A DNA stretch of 50,324 nucleotides from Phenylobacterium sp. CCH9-H3 (GTDB lineage Bacteria; Pseudomonadota; Alphaproteobacteria; Caulobacterales; Caulobacteraceae): contig NZ_LSJI01000256.1 of NCBI RefSeq assembly GCF_001557235.1, positions 1 through 50,324 of the forward strand. The letters are read 5' to 3'. Positions 7,973 through 16,350 of this stretch are shown piece after piece (the first letter of the stretch is position 1; the number at the start of each line of letters is the position of its first letter). Below the pieces are notes generated by a model that saw nothing but the letters and a program-made list of their open reading frames with translations, did no database searches and was not told the DNA's origin. Both the position numbers and the translations under genes were made by a program.

Positions 7973-8965
7973 ATGAGAGCTTTGCGCACCCTGGCCCTGG
8001 CGGCCGCCGCGTTGCTGGCCGCCTGTTCGCCGAAGGAGACGGCCAAGGCGCCATCCGCGGATGCGCCGGTGACCCTGCGCTTCGCCACCGACTGGCGGGC
8101 TCAGGCCGAGCACGGCGGCTTCTACCAGGCGCTGGCCTCCGGCGAGTACGCCAAGCGCGGCCTGAAGGTGGAGATCGTCCAGGGCGGGCCCGGCGTGAAC
8201 GTGCCGCAGCTGCTGGCCTCGAACGCCGTGGAGCTGGGCATGGGCTCGAACAGCTTCATCGTCATGAACCTGGCCCAGGAGGGCGTGCCGGTGAAAGCCG
8301 TCGCCGCCTTCATGCAGAAGGACCCCCAGGTCCTGATCGCCCATCCGGGCGCCGGCGTGGACACGATCGCCGACCTGAAGGGCCGCCCGATCCTGCTGTC
8401 GGACGCCTCGGTGACCGCCTTCTGGGTCTGGCTCAAGGCCAAGTACGGCTTCGCCGACGACCAGGTCCGGAAATACACCTTCAACCCCGCGCCGTTCCTG
8501 GCCGACAAGCGCGCGGCCCAACAGGGCTATGTGACCAGCGAGCCCTACGTCATCGAGAAGCAGGCAGGCCTGAAGCCCAAGGTCTTCCTGCTCGCGGACG
8601 AAGGCTATCCCGGCTACGCCACCATGGTGCTGGCCACGGACGGCCTGATCGCGAAGAACCCGGCGGCGGTGAAGGCCTTCGTCGAGGCAAGCGCCAAGGG
8701 CTGGACCGACTACCTGACGGGCGACCCGTCGGCCGCCGACGCGCTGATCCGCAAGGACAATCCGGAGATGAGGCAGGACGTCCTGGACCAGGCCCGCGAG
8801 AAGATGCGGAGCTACGGCATCGTCAGTGGCGACCAGGGCGCGCCCGTGGGCTCCATGACCGACGCCCGCTGGAAGGCGTTCTACGACGTCGCCGCGGCCC
8901 AAGGCGTCTATCCCAAGACCCTGGACTACCGCCGCGCCTACACCCTGCAGTTCGTCCCGAAGTGA
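7973..8965 (+). CDS. NMT1/SsuA-like ABC substrate-binding lipoprotein
   Basis: A 330-residue periplasmic substrate-binding lipoprotein. The signal peptide ends in the lipobox LAAC with acylated Cys18. The mature protein has the NMT1/THI5-like (NitT/TauT/SsuA) fold: LRFATDWRAQAEHGGFYQAL near the start, GGPGVNVPQLLASNAVELGMG for the first ligand loop, and DLKGRPI before the second domain. The family binds nitrate, alkanesulfonates, taurine, hydroxymethylpyrimidine and related small molecules. The FATDW..QAEHGG.YQA N-terminus resembles pyrimidine or riboflavin-precursor binders more than nitrate ones, but the ligand is not certain. It is the first gene of a three-gene importer operon and follows the hairpin-rich leader. 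The frame is open upstream to 7802, but the signal peptide fixes the start. Confidence 0.88.
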   Translation: MRALRTLALAAAALLAACSPKETAKAPSADAPVTLRFATDWRAQAEHGGFYQALASGEYAKRGLKVEIVQGGPGVNVPQLLASNAVELGMGSNSFIVMNLAQEGVPVKAVAAFMQKDPQVLIAHPGAGVDTIADLKGRPILLSDASVTAFWVWLKAKYGFADDQVRKYTFNPAPFLADKRAAQQGYVTSEPYVIEKQAGLKPKVFLLADEGYPGYATMVLATDGLIAKNPAAVKAFVEASAKGWTDYLTGDPSAADALIRKDNPEMRQDVLDQAREKMRSYGIVSGDQGAPVGSMTDARWKAFYDVAAAQGVYPKTLDYRRAYTLQFVPK

Positions 8966-9699
8966 GCATCGTTCAGCTGACGGACGTCGAGGTCGACTAC
9001 GACCGCGGCCGGGCGCTGGGGCCGCTCACCCTCGGCGTGGCGGCGGGCGAGACGGTGGCGCTGGTGGGCCCTTCCGGATGCGGGAAGTCGACGGCGCTGC
9101 GCCTGCTCGCCGGGCTTGAGGCGCCGAGCCGGGGCGACATCACCCGCACCACGGGTCGGGGCGAGACCGCCGTCGTCTTCCAGGCGCCGACGCTGGCGCC
9201 CTGGCTGTCCGCCCGGGCCAATGTCGCCATGCCGCTGGAGCTGGCCGGGGTGGCGAAAACAGAGGCGCATGAGCGCGCCGATGCGGCCCTGGCGCGCGTC
9301 GGCCTCGCCGGCGCCGAAGCGAAGCGGCCCGTCCAGCTTTCCGGCGGCATGGCCATGCGGGTGTCGCTCGCGCGGGCCCTGGTCAACGAACCGAGGCTCC
9401 TCCTGTTGGACGAGCCGTTCGCGGCGCTGGACGAGATCACCCGCCGCGCGCTCGCTGACGACGTACTGTCGCTGTGGGCGGCCTCGAAGCCAGCCATCGT
9501 CTTCGTCACCCACAATGTGGAGGAGGCGGTCTACATGGCCTCGCGCGTCGTGGTGCTGACGCGGGGGCCCGGCCGCATCGCCGCCGACTTCGCCGTCGCG
9601 GGGCCTATTCCGCGGCCGCCGCACTTCCGCGCCGAGGCGGACTTCCGCGCCACCTCCGAAGCGGTGTCCGCCGCCCTGGCCGAGGGGATCGCCGCGTGA
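8962..9699 (+). CDS. ABC importer ATPase (NitT/TauT type)
   Basis: A 245-residue ATPase of the SsuB/TauB class. It has Walker A GPSGCGKST, Q-loop VVFQAPTLAPWLS, signature LSGGM, Walker B LLLLDEPFAALDE and switch His in FVTHNVEEA. The EAVYMASRVVVL segment is typical of this importer class. It starts at GTG (8962-8964), overlapping the TGA of the substrate-binding gene, and its own stop overlaps the start of the permease gene. Tight coupling of all three genes indicates equimolar production of one inner-membrane complex. Confidence 0.93.
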   Translation: MSIVQLTDVEVDYDRGRALGPLTLGVAAGETVALVGPSGCGKSTALRLLAGLEAPSRGDITRTTGRGETAVVFQAPTLAPWLSARANVAMPLELAGVAKTEAHERADAALARVGLAGAEAKRPVQLSGGMAMRVSLARALVNEPRLLLLDEPFAALDEITRRALADDVLSLWAASKPAIVFVTHNVEEAVYMASRVVVLTRGPGRIAADFAVAGPIPRPPHFRAEADFRATSEAVSAALAEGIAA

Positions 9700-10451
9700 G
9701 CCGCCTGGCGCCCGTCGTGCTCGCCGCGTTCCTCCTCGCCGCCTGGGAGATCGCCTGCCGGGCGCTGGACGTGCCGGCTTACTTCCTGCCCGCGCCCTCG
9801 GCCGTCGCCGTGGCGCTCTGGCGACACCTGCCGACACTGGTCGCGGCGGCGGGACACACCTTGTCCACTGCGGTCATCGCTCTGGTGATCGCCAGCCTCA
9901 TCGCCCAGGGGCTGGCGATCCTGACGGCGCTGAGCGCCCTGCTCGACCGGGCCATCCGGCCCCTGGCCTCAGTGGTCCAGGTGACGCCGGTGGTGGCGAT
10001 CGCGCCGCTGCTGCTGATCTGGGCAGGCCTGGACCATCCCGGGCGCGCTTTGGTCGCCCTGGCGGTGCTGGTGGCGTTCTTCCCGATCTTCTCCGGCGCG
10101 ACGGCGGGCCTGCGGTCGGCGGACCCGGACCTGGAGCGGCTGTTCACCCTCTACGGCGCGGGCCGCTGGCAGCGGGTGACGCGGCTGCGGCTGCCCTCGG
10201 CCGTGCCGTTCCTGCTGGAAGGCCATAAGGTCGGCGCGGGCCTGGCCTTGATCGGCGCGGTGGTGGCCGAGTTCGGCGCCGGCTCGGGCAAGGTCCAGGG
10301 CCTGGCGTGGCAGATGCTTGACGCCGGCAACAAGCTTCAGACCGCGCGGATGATCGCCGCCCTGGTGGTGCTGGGCGCCATGGGCGTCGCCCTGCACGCG
10401 CTCCTTGAAGCGGTGGAGCGCGCGGGGCTCAGATGGTGGCGCGGCCGCTAG
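9696..10451 (+). CDS. ABC importer permease (NitT/TauT type)
   Basis: A 251-residue inner-membrane permease of the binding-protein-dependent transport family, with about six hydrophobic segments. The cytoplasmic EAA loop that contacts the ATPase is seen at ERLFTLYGAGRWQRVTRLRLP. The start is GTG (9696-9698), inside the last codons of the ATPase gene. The three genes make a complete importer. The stop at 10449-10451 directly abuts the stop of the convergent TonB-domain gene, with no room for a separate terminator. Confidence 0.92.
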   Translation: MSRLAPVVLAAFLLAAWEIACRALDVPAYFLPAPSAVAVALWRHLPTLVAAAGHTLSTAVIALVIASLIAQGLAILTALSALLDRAIRPLASVVQVTPVVAIAPLLLIWAGLDHPGRALVALAVLVAFFPIFSGATAGLRSADPDLERLFTLYGAGRWQRVTRLRLPSAVPFLLEGHKVGAGLALIGAVVAEFGAGSGKVQGLAWQMLDAGNKLQTARMIAALVVLGAMGVALHALLEAVERAGLRWWRGR

Positions 10452-11117
10452 CTACTTGGCGGCCTGCTGCACGGGTTTCAGGTCGAAGCGAACCGGAACC
10501 CGGACCTTGGCGCCGACCGTGGGCATACCCTCGGCGCTCATCAGGCCCACCTGGAACTTGGGCGCCAGCGCCAGGACGGCCGGCCCGAAGCCCTGCCCCG
10601 CCGGCTCCTCGCGATCGACCTCGCAGCCGCTGAGCGAGCCGCCCGCCTGCACGTCGCAGACCAGGGTGACGCGGATGTTGTTCGGGCCACCCTCCTTGTG
10701 CGGCACGGCGGCCTGCATGTCGGTGACGCTGGGCAGGGCCGTCCACTGCGGGGTCTTCACCGTGACGACCCCGCCCTTGGCCAAGTCGGGCGAGAAGGTG
10801 ACGGGGATCCGCACCTCCGTGTCCTTCGCGACGCCGCCGGCCTTCAGCGACTGTTGGGCGAGCTTGCGGGCGGCGGAGCCGAAGCCGTAGCCGCGGGGCG
10901 TCTCGCCGAGGATGTCGCAGGCCATCATCGCCCCGCCACGGCCGGCGGTGCACATCAGCTCGGCGGCGCCCCCGACGCCTTCGGCCTTGGCCTTGGCGGG
11001 ATAGGCGGCCGCCATCTCGGCCGCGGTCGGGGCGGCGGTCCAGACCGTCTGGGCGGCTGCGGGCGCGGCGGCGCAGAGGGCGATCAGGCAAACAGCGGGC
11101 GCAATCGTGCGGGACAT
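10452..11117 (-). CDS. Exported protein with two TonB-C-like domains
   Basis: A 221-residue protein with a clean signal peptide (cleavage after AAPAAAQ, about residue 22). The mature part holds two related TonB C-terminal-like repeats. Repeat 1 runs from about 30 to 100 (CTAGRGGAMMACDI, then PRGYGFG) and repeat 2 from about 127 to 205 (CDVQAGGSLSGCEV, then PAGQGFG). Each has the paired cysteines and the P-x-G-x-GFG turn seen in TonB_C domains of Caulobacter-type exported proteins. There is no N-terminal membrane anchor or proline-rich spanner, so it is not a classical energy transducer. A strong AGGAGG lies six bases before the ATG. The role is unknown, perhaps in the periplasm. Confidence 0.75.
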   Translation of the reverse strand: MSRTIAPAVCLIALCAAAPAAAQTVWTAAPTAAEMAAAYPAKAKAEGVGGAAELMCTAGRGGAMMACDILGETPRGYGFGSAARKLAQQSLKAGGVAKDTEVRIPVTFSPDLAKGGVVTVKTPQWTALPSVTDMQAAVPHKEGGPNNIRVTLVCDVQAGGSLSGCEVDREEPAGQGFGPAVLALAPKFQVGLMSAEGMPTVGAKVRVPVRFDLKPVQQAAK

Positions 11118-11195
11118 GGCGGCTCCTCCTCGGCGCGAGGATGCGCCGTCATGACAATCCTGAGAAGGCGCCCGACGTAACCTTGCGACGAACGG

Positions 11196-12569
11196 TTACC
11201 CCTGCGACCGCTCGTGCAGGTCGTGGAGGCGGTCGATGGCTTCGTTGGCCACAACGCTGAGCGAGCGCAGGCCGTGCTCGGCGAAGACGTCGAGGGCCGC
11301 GTCCAGGGCCATGAGGGCGGCGGCGCGCTCGCCGCGGTCCTTGCCGGTCATGCTCATGCGCGCCTCGTACAGCCGCGCCAGATGCAGTTGGGCCAGGGCC
11401 CAGCCGACCGGATCGCGGCGGGGCGAGAGGGCGGCAAGCTCGATCTTCATGGCCGCCTCAGCGGCGTCGAGGACGGCGGCGTCGCCGGTGAGCTCGGCGT
11501 TGCGGGCCAGGCAGAGGGCGCGGGCGCCGGCCGCCACGCCGCGCAGCGGCAGCGTCGGGGTTTCCTTCAGCACCAGGCCGGCGCGGTCGTAGCAGGCCAC
11601 GGCGTGCTCGAAGGCCCGAGGATCGTTCGACGCTTCGCCCAGCGCCTGCAGCGCCTGGGCCAGGGCGACCTGGGTGCGGGCCCAGTCGAGCGGGCTGTGC
11701 TCGCGCGTCAGGCTGTCGAGGGCCAGGGCCAGGGCGCCGGCGCCGGCGGCCAGGGCGTCCACATCGCCGACCGCCTCGCCGCGCAGGGCCAGGGCCTGGC
11801 CGTGGGCGATCTTGGAGCGCGCCCAGGTGAGCGGCTCGTAGGCGGCGTCGAGGCGTTCGCCGGCGGTAGAGGCCTCGCGGGCGGCCATGTCGAGCAGGTC
11901 GCCGTCCTTCAGGCGCGCGCCCCAGCCGCAGAGCAGATCGGCGCGGATCAGGCGAGCTTCGGCAGCCAGCGCCCGAGCGGCGGTGACGCGCTTGGCGATG
12001 GCGTCCAGGGCGGCGATCGGCGGATTGAAGCGCTGGACGAAGGCGCGGGCCTCGACGGCGTCCATATGATCCAATTCGCGGCGACCCTCGATGGCCAGCA
12101 GGCCCACGTCGGCGAGCGGGGCGGCCAGACCACCCTTCACGTGGCCGCGGGCTTCGCGGAAGGCGACCTCGGCGGCCGCGTTCAGGCCCGGATCGCCGAA
12201 GATCTCGGCGCCCAGCAGGGCGCAGAAGGCCTGCTCGCAGCGGGCGCGGGCCCAGCCGTCGCGGCGATGGGCGGCTTCGAAGCCGGCGGCCGCGGTCTCG
12301 GCGCCGGCGGCGGCCTTGCGCAGGGCCACGGGATCGCCGGTGCGGCGGGCGACTTCGCGCCAGACGATGGCGGCCTCCAGCCGGCGGCGCGGCTTGTCCT
12401 TGGCGCTGATCCGGCCGGCGGCGATGTCGGCGGCCTTGGCCTCCTGGGCCAGCAGCGGCGAATCCAGTAGCTCAAGCAGCGAGGAGTCGCCGCCCGTAAG
12501 ACCGTCGTTGGGCGCCTTGCCACGATCGCTGGCGAAGAAGCGCTTGAGTTCCCGACCCAACTCGAACAT
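11196..12569 (-). CDS. Large helical-repeat protein, TPR-like
   Basis: A 457-residue soluble protein, almost wholly alpha-helical and Ala/Leu-rich, with repeated segments such as DPLAWARTQ-type (SPLDWARTQVALAQALQALGE; EPLTWARSKIAHGQALALRG; DPVGWALAQLHLARLYEAR). These W-A-x-x-Q/K helices recur at about 50-residue intervals and resemble tetratricopeptide arrays, suggesting a protein-binding scaffold. I chose the ATG at 12567-12569 (MFELGRELKRFF), which opens with an amphipathic helix; the longer frame to 12662 runs into the promoter region. Two TTAACCAT half-sites of the CtrA type lie upstream, so cell-cycle control is possible. No enzymatic motif is seen. Confidence 0.75.
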   Translation of the reverse strand: MFELGRELKRFFASDRGKAPNDGLTGGDSSLLELLDSPLLAQEAKAADIAAGRISAKDKPRRRLEAAIVWREVARRTGDPVALRKAAAGAETAAAGFEAAHRRDGWARARCEQAFCALLGAEIFGDPGLNAAAEVAFREARGHVKGGLAAPLADVGLLAIEGRRELDHMDAVEARAFVQRFNPPIAALDAIAKRVTAARALAAEARLIRADLLCGWGARLKDGDLLDMAAREASTAGERLDAAYEPLTWARSKIAHGQALALRGEAVGDVDALAAGAGALALALDSLTREHSPLDWARTQVALAQALQALGEASNDPRAFEHAVACYDRAGLVLKETPTLPLRGVAAGARALCLARNAELTGDAAVLDAAEAAMKIELAALSPRRDPVGWALAQLHLARLYEARMSMTGKDRGERAAALMALDAALDVFAEHGLRSLSVVANEAIDRLHDLHERSQG

Positions 12570-12666
12570 CGGCCCGCTCCGGCCTGTTGCGCGTCCCACG
12601 TTGGAACGTCCCTCACAGGCTTTGCTGGAACACAGCAAACCCGGAGCCGCGGGCTTTAACAAGTCA

Positions 12667-12763
12667 TTAACTTGCGATGTATGGTTAACAACCGCGCTTT
12701 TTCACCACAGTAAAGCGCTGAAGTTCAACAGATTTACGCTTCCCGGTTGTTAACCATCGTTAA
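12667..12763. promoter_or_regulatory. AT-rich promoter with CtrA-like half-sites
   Basis: This 190-bp gap upstream of the TPR-like gene is markedly more AT-rich than its surroundings. It holds TTAA at 12667-12670, ATGGTTAA (TTAACCAT on the other strand) at 12681-12688, TTAACCAT at 12750-12757 and a further TTAA at 12760-12763 that includes the rsuA stop codon. The pair at 12750/12760 is spaced by 6 bp, one short of the classic CtrA TTAA-N7-TTAA box. A 7-bp inverted repeat (GCGCTTT, 12694-12700, with 12712-12718) lies between them and may end rsuA transcription. Confidence 0.5.
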
Positions 12764-13494
12764 CCGAAAAGGCTCGCCTGCTCGTCGGGGGCCAGGATCC
12801 GCCAGTCGCCGGGCGCCAGGTCGGGCGGCAGGTGCAGGCCGCCGATGCGGTCGCGATGCAGGGCTGTGACGTGGTTTCCGACCGCGGCGAACATGCGGCG
12901 GACCTGATGGTAGCGTCCCTCGGTGATGGTCAGCAGGGCGGTCTTCGGGCCGGTGGGTTCGAGGACCGCAGGCGCCAGGGGCTCGGTCTCCCCCTCCAGC
13001 ATCAGGGTCCCGGCGGCGAAGACCTCGGCCTCCCCGCCCTCCAGCGGCCGGTCGAGGGTGGCGACGTAGCGCTTGGCCACGTGGCTCTTCGGCGAGATCA
13101 CCCGGTGCAGGAACGGCCCGTCGTCGGTGATCAGCAGGAGGCCGGAGGTCTCCTTGTCGAGCCGGCCGATGGTGGAGAGCGCTGGCATCCGGGCGCGCCA
13201 GCGGGCGGGCAGCAGTTCGTAGACGCTGCGGCCGGCCTCCCGGTGCGAGCACACCACCCCCAGCGGCTTGTGCATAACGAGGGTCAGCGGCGCGGGCGGA
13301 TCCACCGGCTTGCCGGCGATGGTCATCCGCTGGGGCAGGTCGGCGGCGATCGGGACCTTGGCGCCGGTATCCTTCAGGACCACGCCGTCCAGGACGATCT
13401 GGCCCTTGGCGACCAGCGCTCCGACCTCGCGGCGCGAGCCGTAGCCCAGGTTGGCGAGGAGGCGGTCCAGCCGCGCCATCGGCGTCTTGCTCAT
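12760..13494 (-). CDS. rsuA: 16S rRNA pseudouridine synthase RsuA family
   Basis: A 244-residue pseudouridine synthase. The N-terminal S4 RNA-binding domain spans about 7-60 (RLDRLLANLGYGSRREV). The catalytic domain contains GRLDKETSGLLL with the nucleophile Asp113, then AKRYVATLDRPL and EGRYHQVRRMFAAVGN. This pattern and size fit RsuA (U516 of 16S rRNA) better than the longer RluB/RluE relatives, though the exact target cannot be proven from sequence. The gene overlaps the upstream methyltransferase by 4 bp, so two rRNA-modification enzymes are coupled. Confidence 0.85.
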   Translation of the reverse strand: MSKTPMARLDRLLANLGYGSRREVGALVAKGQIVLDGVVLKDTGAKVPIAADLPQRMTIAGKPVDPPAPLTLVMHKPLGVVCSHREAGRSVYELLPARWRARMPALSTIGRLDKETSGLLLITDDGPFLHRVISPKSHVAKRYVATLDRPLEGGEAEVFAAGTLMLEGETEPLAPAVLEPTGPKTALLTITEGRYHQVRRMFAAVGNHVTALHRDRIGGLHLPPDLAPGDWRILAPDEQASLFG

Positions 13495-14396
13495 CGCCGC
13501 GCCTCGAAGATCTTATAGCCGCCGGCGTCGGCGCGGACCTGGGCGCTCTGGAAGGCGGCGGCCAGCGGCGCCTCGTAGGGCAGGTGCCGGTTGGCCACCA
13601 ACCAGCAGACGCCGCCGGGCTTCAGCATGCCCGCGGCGGCGCGGATGAAGGCGACGCCCAGTTCCCGGTCCTCGGCACCGCCGTCGTGGAAGGGCGGGTT
13701 CATCACCACGAAGTCGAGGGCCGACAGCCGGTCGCCGAGGCTCCGGACATCCGCCCAGAGGACCGTGGCGCGCGCATCGTCCAGATTGTGCTCGGCGCAG
13801 GCCACCGCGCGGCGATCGATATCCACGCAGGTCAAGCCGGTCACCGCGGGCGAGGCCAGGATGCGCTGGGCCAGGAGGCCGATGCCGCAGCCGAGGTCGG
13901 CCCCGCGGCCCGCCAGCGCCGGCAGGATCTCGATCAGCGCCGCGCTGCCGGGATCGAGGCGGTCCCAGCTGAAGACGCCGGGCTGGGTCCAGGCTCCGAG
14001 CGACGGCGACACTCGCGGCGCGCCAGCAGCGATGGCCTCGGCGAGGCCGGTGGGCGTGGTCGGGCGGGTCACGCGGCAGAAGCGGTGATGGCGCCGGGCG
14101 TCTTCGACCACCGTGCAGCCGAAGCCCTCGAGCGTCTTCCTGAGGCGGGAGCCGCCCTTGTCCTTGGGGGCGAAGGCCTGCAGCGGCGCGCCGGGCTTCA
14201 GGACCCGCAGGGCCTGGGCGAGGACATGGTCGCGCTCCAGCACCCCTCCGGGCGCGAGGACCACAGCCTCGTCCACGCTGGCGTCGTCCAGGGCGGCCAG
14301 GTCCTGCGAGCCGACGATCAGCGGAGAGACCTGCACGGCGCCGGCCGGGACATCGACGAGGCCGGTGGCGGGAGCGCCGTAGAGGATGGCGGTCAC
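13491..14396 (-). CDS. RsmC-like rRNA guanine-N2 methyltransferase
   Basis: A 301-residue class I SAM-dependent methyltransferase. The C-terminal half has the SAM-binding loop ADLGCGIG (about 166-173), acidic VDID (191-194) and the catalytic NPPFHDGG (233-240), diagnostic of RsmC/RlmG enzymes that methylate guanine N2 in rRNA. The N-terminal half looks like the degenerate, inactive methyltransferase domain present in RsmC. It is read together with rsuA (ATGA-type overlap), which supports a 16S rRNA target. A palindromic intergenic repeat lies upstream. Confidence 0.82.
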   Translation of the reverse strand: MTAILYGAPATGLVDVPAGAVQVSPLIVGSQDLAALDDASVDEAVVLAPGGVLERDHVLAQALRVLKPGAPLQAFAPKDKGGSRLRKTLEGFGCTVVEDARRHHRFCRVTRPTTPTGLAEAIAAGAPRVSPSLGAWTQPGVFSWDRLDPGSAALIEILPALAGRGADLGCGIGLLAQRILASPAVTGLTCVDIDRRAVACAEHNLDDARATVLWADVRSLGDRLSALDFVVMNPPFHDGGAEDRELGVAFIRAAAGMLKPGGVCWLVANRHLPYEAPLAAAFQSAQVRADAGGYKIFEARR

Positions 14397-14415
14397 GCCC
14401 TCACCTCCCCCCGAT

Positions 14416-14559
14416 TGTCATCCCGGTTTCGCCGCAGGCGAAGACCGGGACCCCGATGTGATGAGATCGAAGGAACGCGGAGCGGGAGCCGCATCGCTCT
14501 AACGGCAGGCGCATCAGATCGGGGTCCCGGTCTTTCGCTCCGCGAAAACCGGGATGACA
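14416..14559. repeat. Palindromic intergenic repeat element
   Basis: Two inverted arms, 14416-14457 and 14518-14559, start and end with TGTCATCCCGG and CCGGGATGACA. Each arm is itself hairpin-like, with CCGGTTTTCGC-type and GCGAAAGACCGG-type halves. The two differ by a few substitutions and one indel. The 60-bp centre shows no gene. The form, a GTCATCCCGG-capped palindrome in an intergenic gap, matches the short non-autonomous repeats common in Caulobacterales and other Alphaproteobacteria. It sits between prfC and the RsmC-like gene and could attenuate or terminate transcription there. Confidence 0.8.
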
Positions 14560-14592
14560 ACCCAAGGGTATCGCGCGCGCCCGGCGTCACCC

Positions 14593-16200
14593 TTACGCCC
14601 GCTCCTTCGACCGCTCGAAGCGGACCTTGGGGTAGCGGTCGGCGGCGTAGCCGACGTCCCAGGAGCTCTTGGCGAGGAACACCGGCTGGTCGTCGATATC
14701 CGTGCCCATGGCCGAGCGGTGCTTGCCGATGAAATCTTCCAGGTCGGCCTTCTCGCCCAGGATCCAGCGGGCCTCGCCGAAGGGGCTGGGCTCGAAGATC
14801 ACGTCCAGCTGATATTCCTCGCGCAGGCGGTCGGCCATGACCTCGAACTGGAGCTGGCCCACCGCGCCCACGATGAAGTCGGCGCCCAGGCTGGGGCGGA
14901 AGAGCTGGGTGACCCCCTCCTCCGCCAGGCTTTCGAGGGCCCGCTTCAGGTGCTTGGCCTTCAGCGGGTCCTTGACCCGGACCCGCTGCAGGATTTCGGG
15001 CGCGAAGTTGGGCAGGCCGGCGAAGCGGATCGCGCCGCTCTCCGACAGGCTGTCGCCCACCCGCAGCACGCCATGGTTCGGGATGCCGATCACGTCGCCG
15101 GCGTAGGCGTCCTCGGCCAGCTCCCGGTCAGAGGCGAAGAACATCATCGGGGCGTTCACGGAGAGCTGCTTGCCGGTGTTCTGGACCTTCAGCTTCATGC
15201 CGCGGCTGAACCTGCCCGAGCACAGCTTGAGGAAGGCGATCCGGTCGCGGTGGTTCGGGTCCATGTTGGCCTGGACCTTGAAAACGAAGCCGGTCACCTC
15301 ACGGTCGCCAGGGGCGACGTGGATGTCCTCCGAGCCCTTGCGGGCGGCCACCGTCTTCGGCGGCGGGGCGTAGGCTCCCAGGCCCTCCAGCAGCTGGTCG
15401 ACGCCGAAGTGGCGCAAGGCCGAGCCGAAGAAGACCGGCGTCATGTGCCCTTCCAGGAAGGCCTGGGGGTCGAAGGCCTTGAGGCCGCCCATGGCCAACT
15501 CGGCGTTCTCGCTGAGCTCCTCCTGCTCGTCGGGCTCCAGATAGCGGACCACGGCATTGCCCTTGAACGGGATGGCCGGCGGGTGGCCGTCGTCCTCGTC
15601 GGGCCCGCCGCCGCCCTTCTTCTGGAACGGCAGGAAGCGGTCGCGGCGCAGGTCCAGCATCCCCTTGAACCGTCCGCCGGAACCCGCGGGCCAATAGAGG
15701 GGCGAGGGATCGAGCGCGAGCTTGGAGGATACCTCGTCCAGCAGCTCGAACGGGTCCTGAGCCTCGCGGTCCATCTTGTTGATGAAGGTGACGATAGGGA
15801 TGTCGCGCATCCGGCAGACCTCGAACAGCTTGAGGGTCTGCGGCTCGATGCCCTTGGCGGCGTCCAGCACCATGACCGCGGCGTCGGCGGCGGTCAGGGT
15901 GCGGTAGGTGTCTTCCGAGAAGTCCTCGTGGCCCGGGGTGTCCAGCAGGTTGAACATCAGGCCGTCGTGGTCGAACGTCATCACCGAGGCCGAGACGCTG
16001 ATCCCGCGCTCGCGCTCGATCTTCATCCAGTCGGAGCGGGTGCGGCGGTTCTCGCCGCGGGCGCGCACGGCGCCGGCCGCCCGGATGGCGCCGCCAGCCA
16101 GCAGCAGGTTTTCGGTGAGCGTCGTCTTGCCGGCGTCGGGGTGGGAGATGATCGCGAAGGTGCGCCGGCGGGCGGCCTCGGCGGCGGGAGAGGTGCTCAT
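14593..16200 (-). CDS. prfC: Peptide chain release factor 3
   Basis: A 535-residue translational GTPase. G1 is SHPDAGKTTLTE (about 19-30), G3 is DTPGHEDF and G4 is NKMD. The RGISVSASVMTF switch region and the C-terminal domain (RVRVKDPLKAKHLKRALESL) are typical of RF3 rather than EF-G. RF3 removes RF1/RF2 from the ribosome after peptide release. Length matches the family (about 530). The start at 16198-16200 gives the normal N-terminus. The divergent membrane-protein gene begins 151 bp away, so this gap contains both promoters. Confidence 0.95.
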   Translation of the reverse strand: MSTSPAAEAARRRTFAIISHPDAGKTTLTENLLLAGGAIRAAGAVRARGENRRTRSDWMKIERERGISVSASVMTFDHDGLMFNLLDTPGHEDFSEDTYRTLTAADAAVMVLDAAKGIEPQTLKLFEVCRMRDIPIVTFINKMDREAQDPFELLDEVSSKLALDPSPLYWPAGSGGRFKGMLDLRRDRFLPFQKKGGGGPDEDDGHPPAIPFKGNAVVRYLEPDEQEELSENAELAMGGLKAFDPQAFLEGHMTPVFFGSALRHFGVDQLLEGLGAYAPPPKTVAARKGSEDIHVAPGDREVTGFVFKVQANMDPNHRDRIAFLKLCSGRFSRGMKLKVQNTGKQLSVNAPMMFFASDRELAEDAYAGDVIGIPNHGVLRVGDSLSESGAIRFAGLPNFAPEILQRVRVKDPLKAKHLKRALESLAEEGVTQLFRPSLGADFIVGAVGQLQFEVMADRLREEYQLDVIFEPSPFGEARWILGEKADLEDFIGKHRSAMGTDIDDQPVFLAKSSWDVGYAADRYPKVRFERSKERA

Positions 16201-16350
16201 GGCCGGCGCCTATCACGCGGGGGGCCGCGGCGGAAGCGAACACGGAGGCGCGGCAAGATCCGTCCAGCCGCCGACCGGCGTTCCGCGGCTGGGACGACGA
16301 CCATGCGGCGTGTACTATGTCCGCACAACATCTCGGGGGAGATTTCAAAG

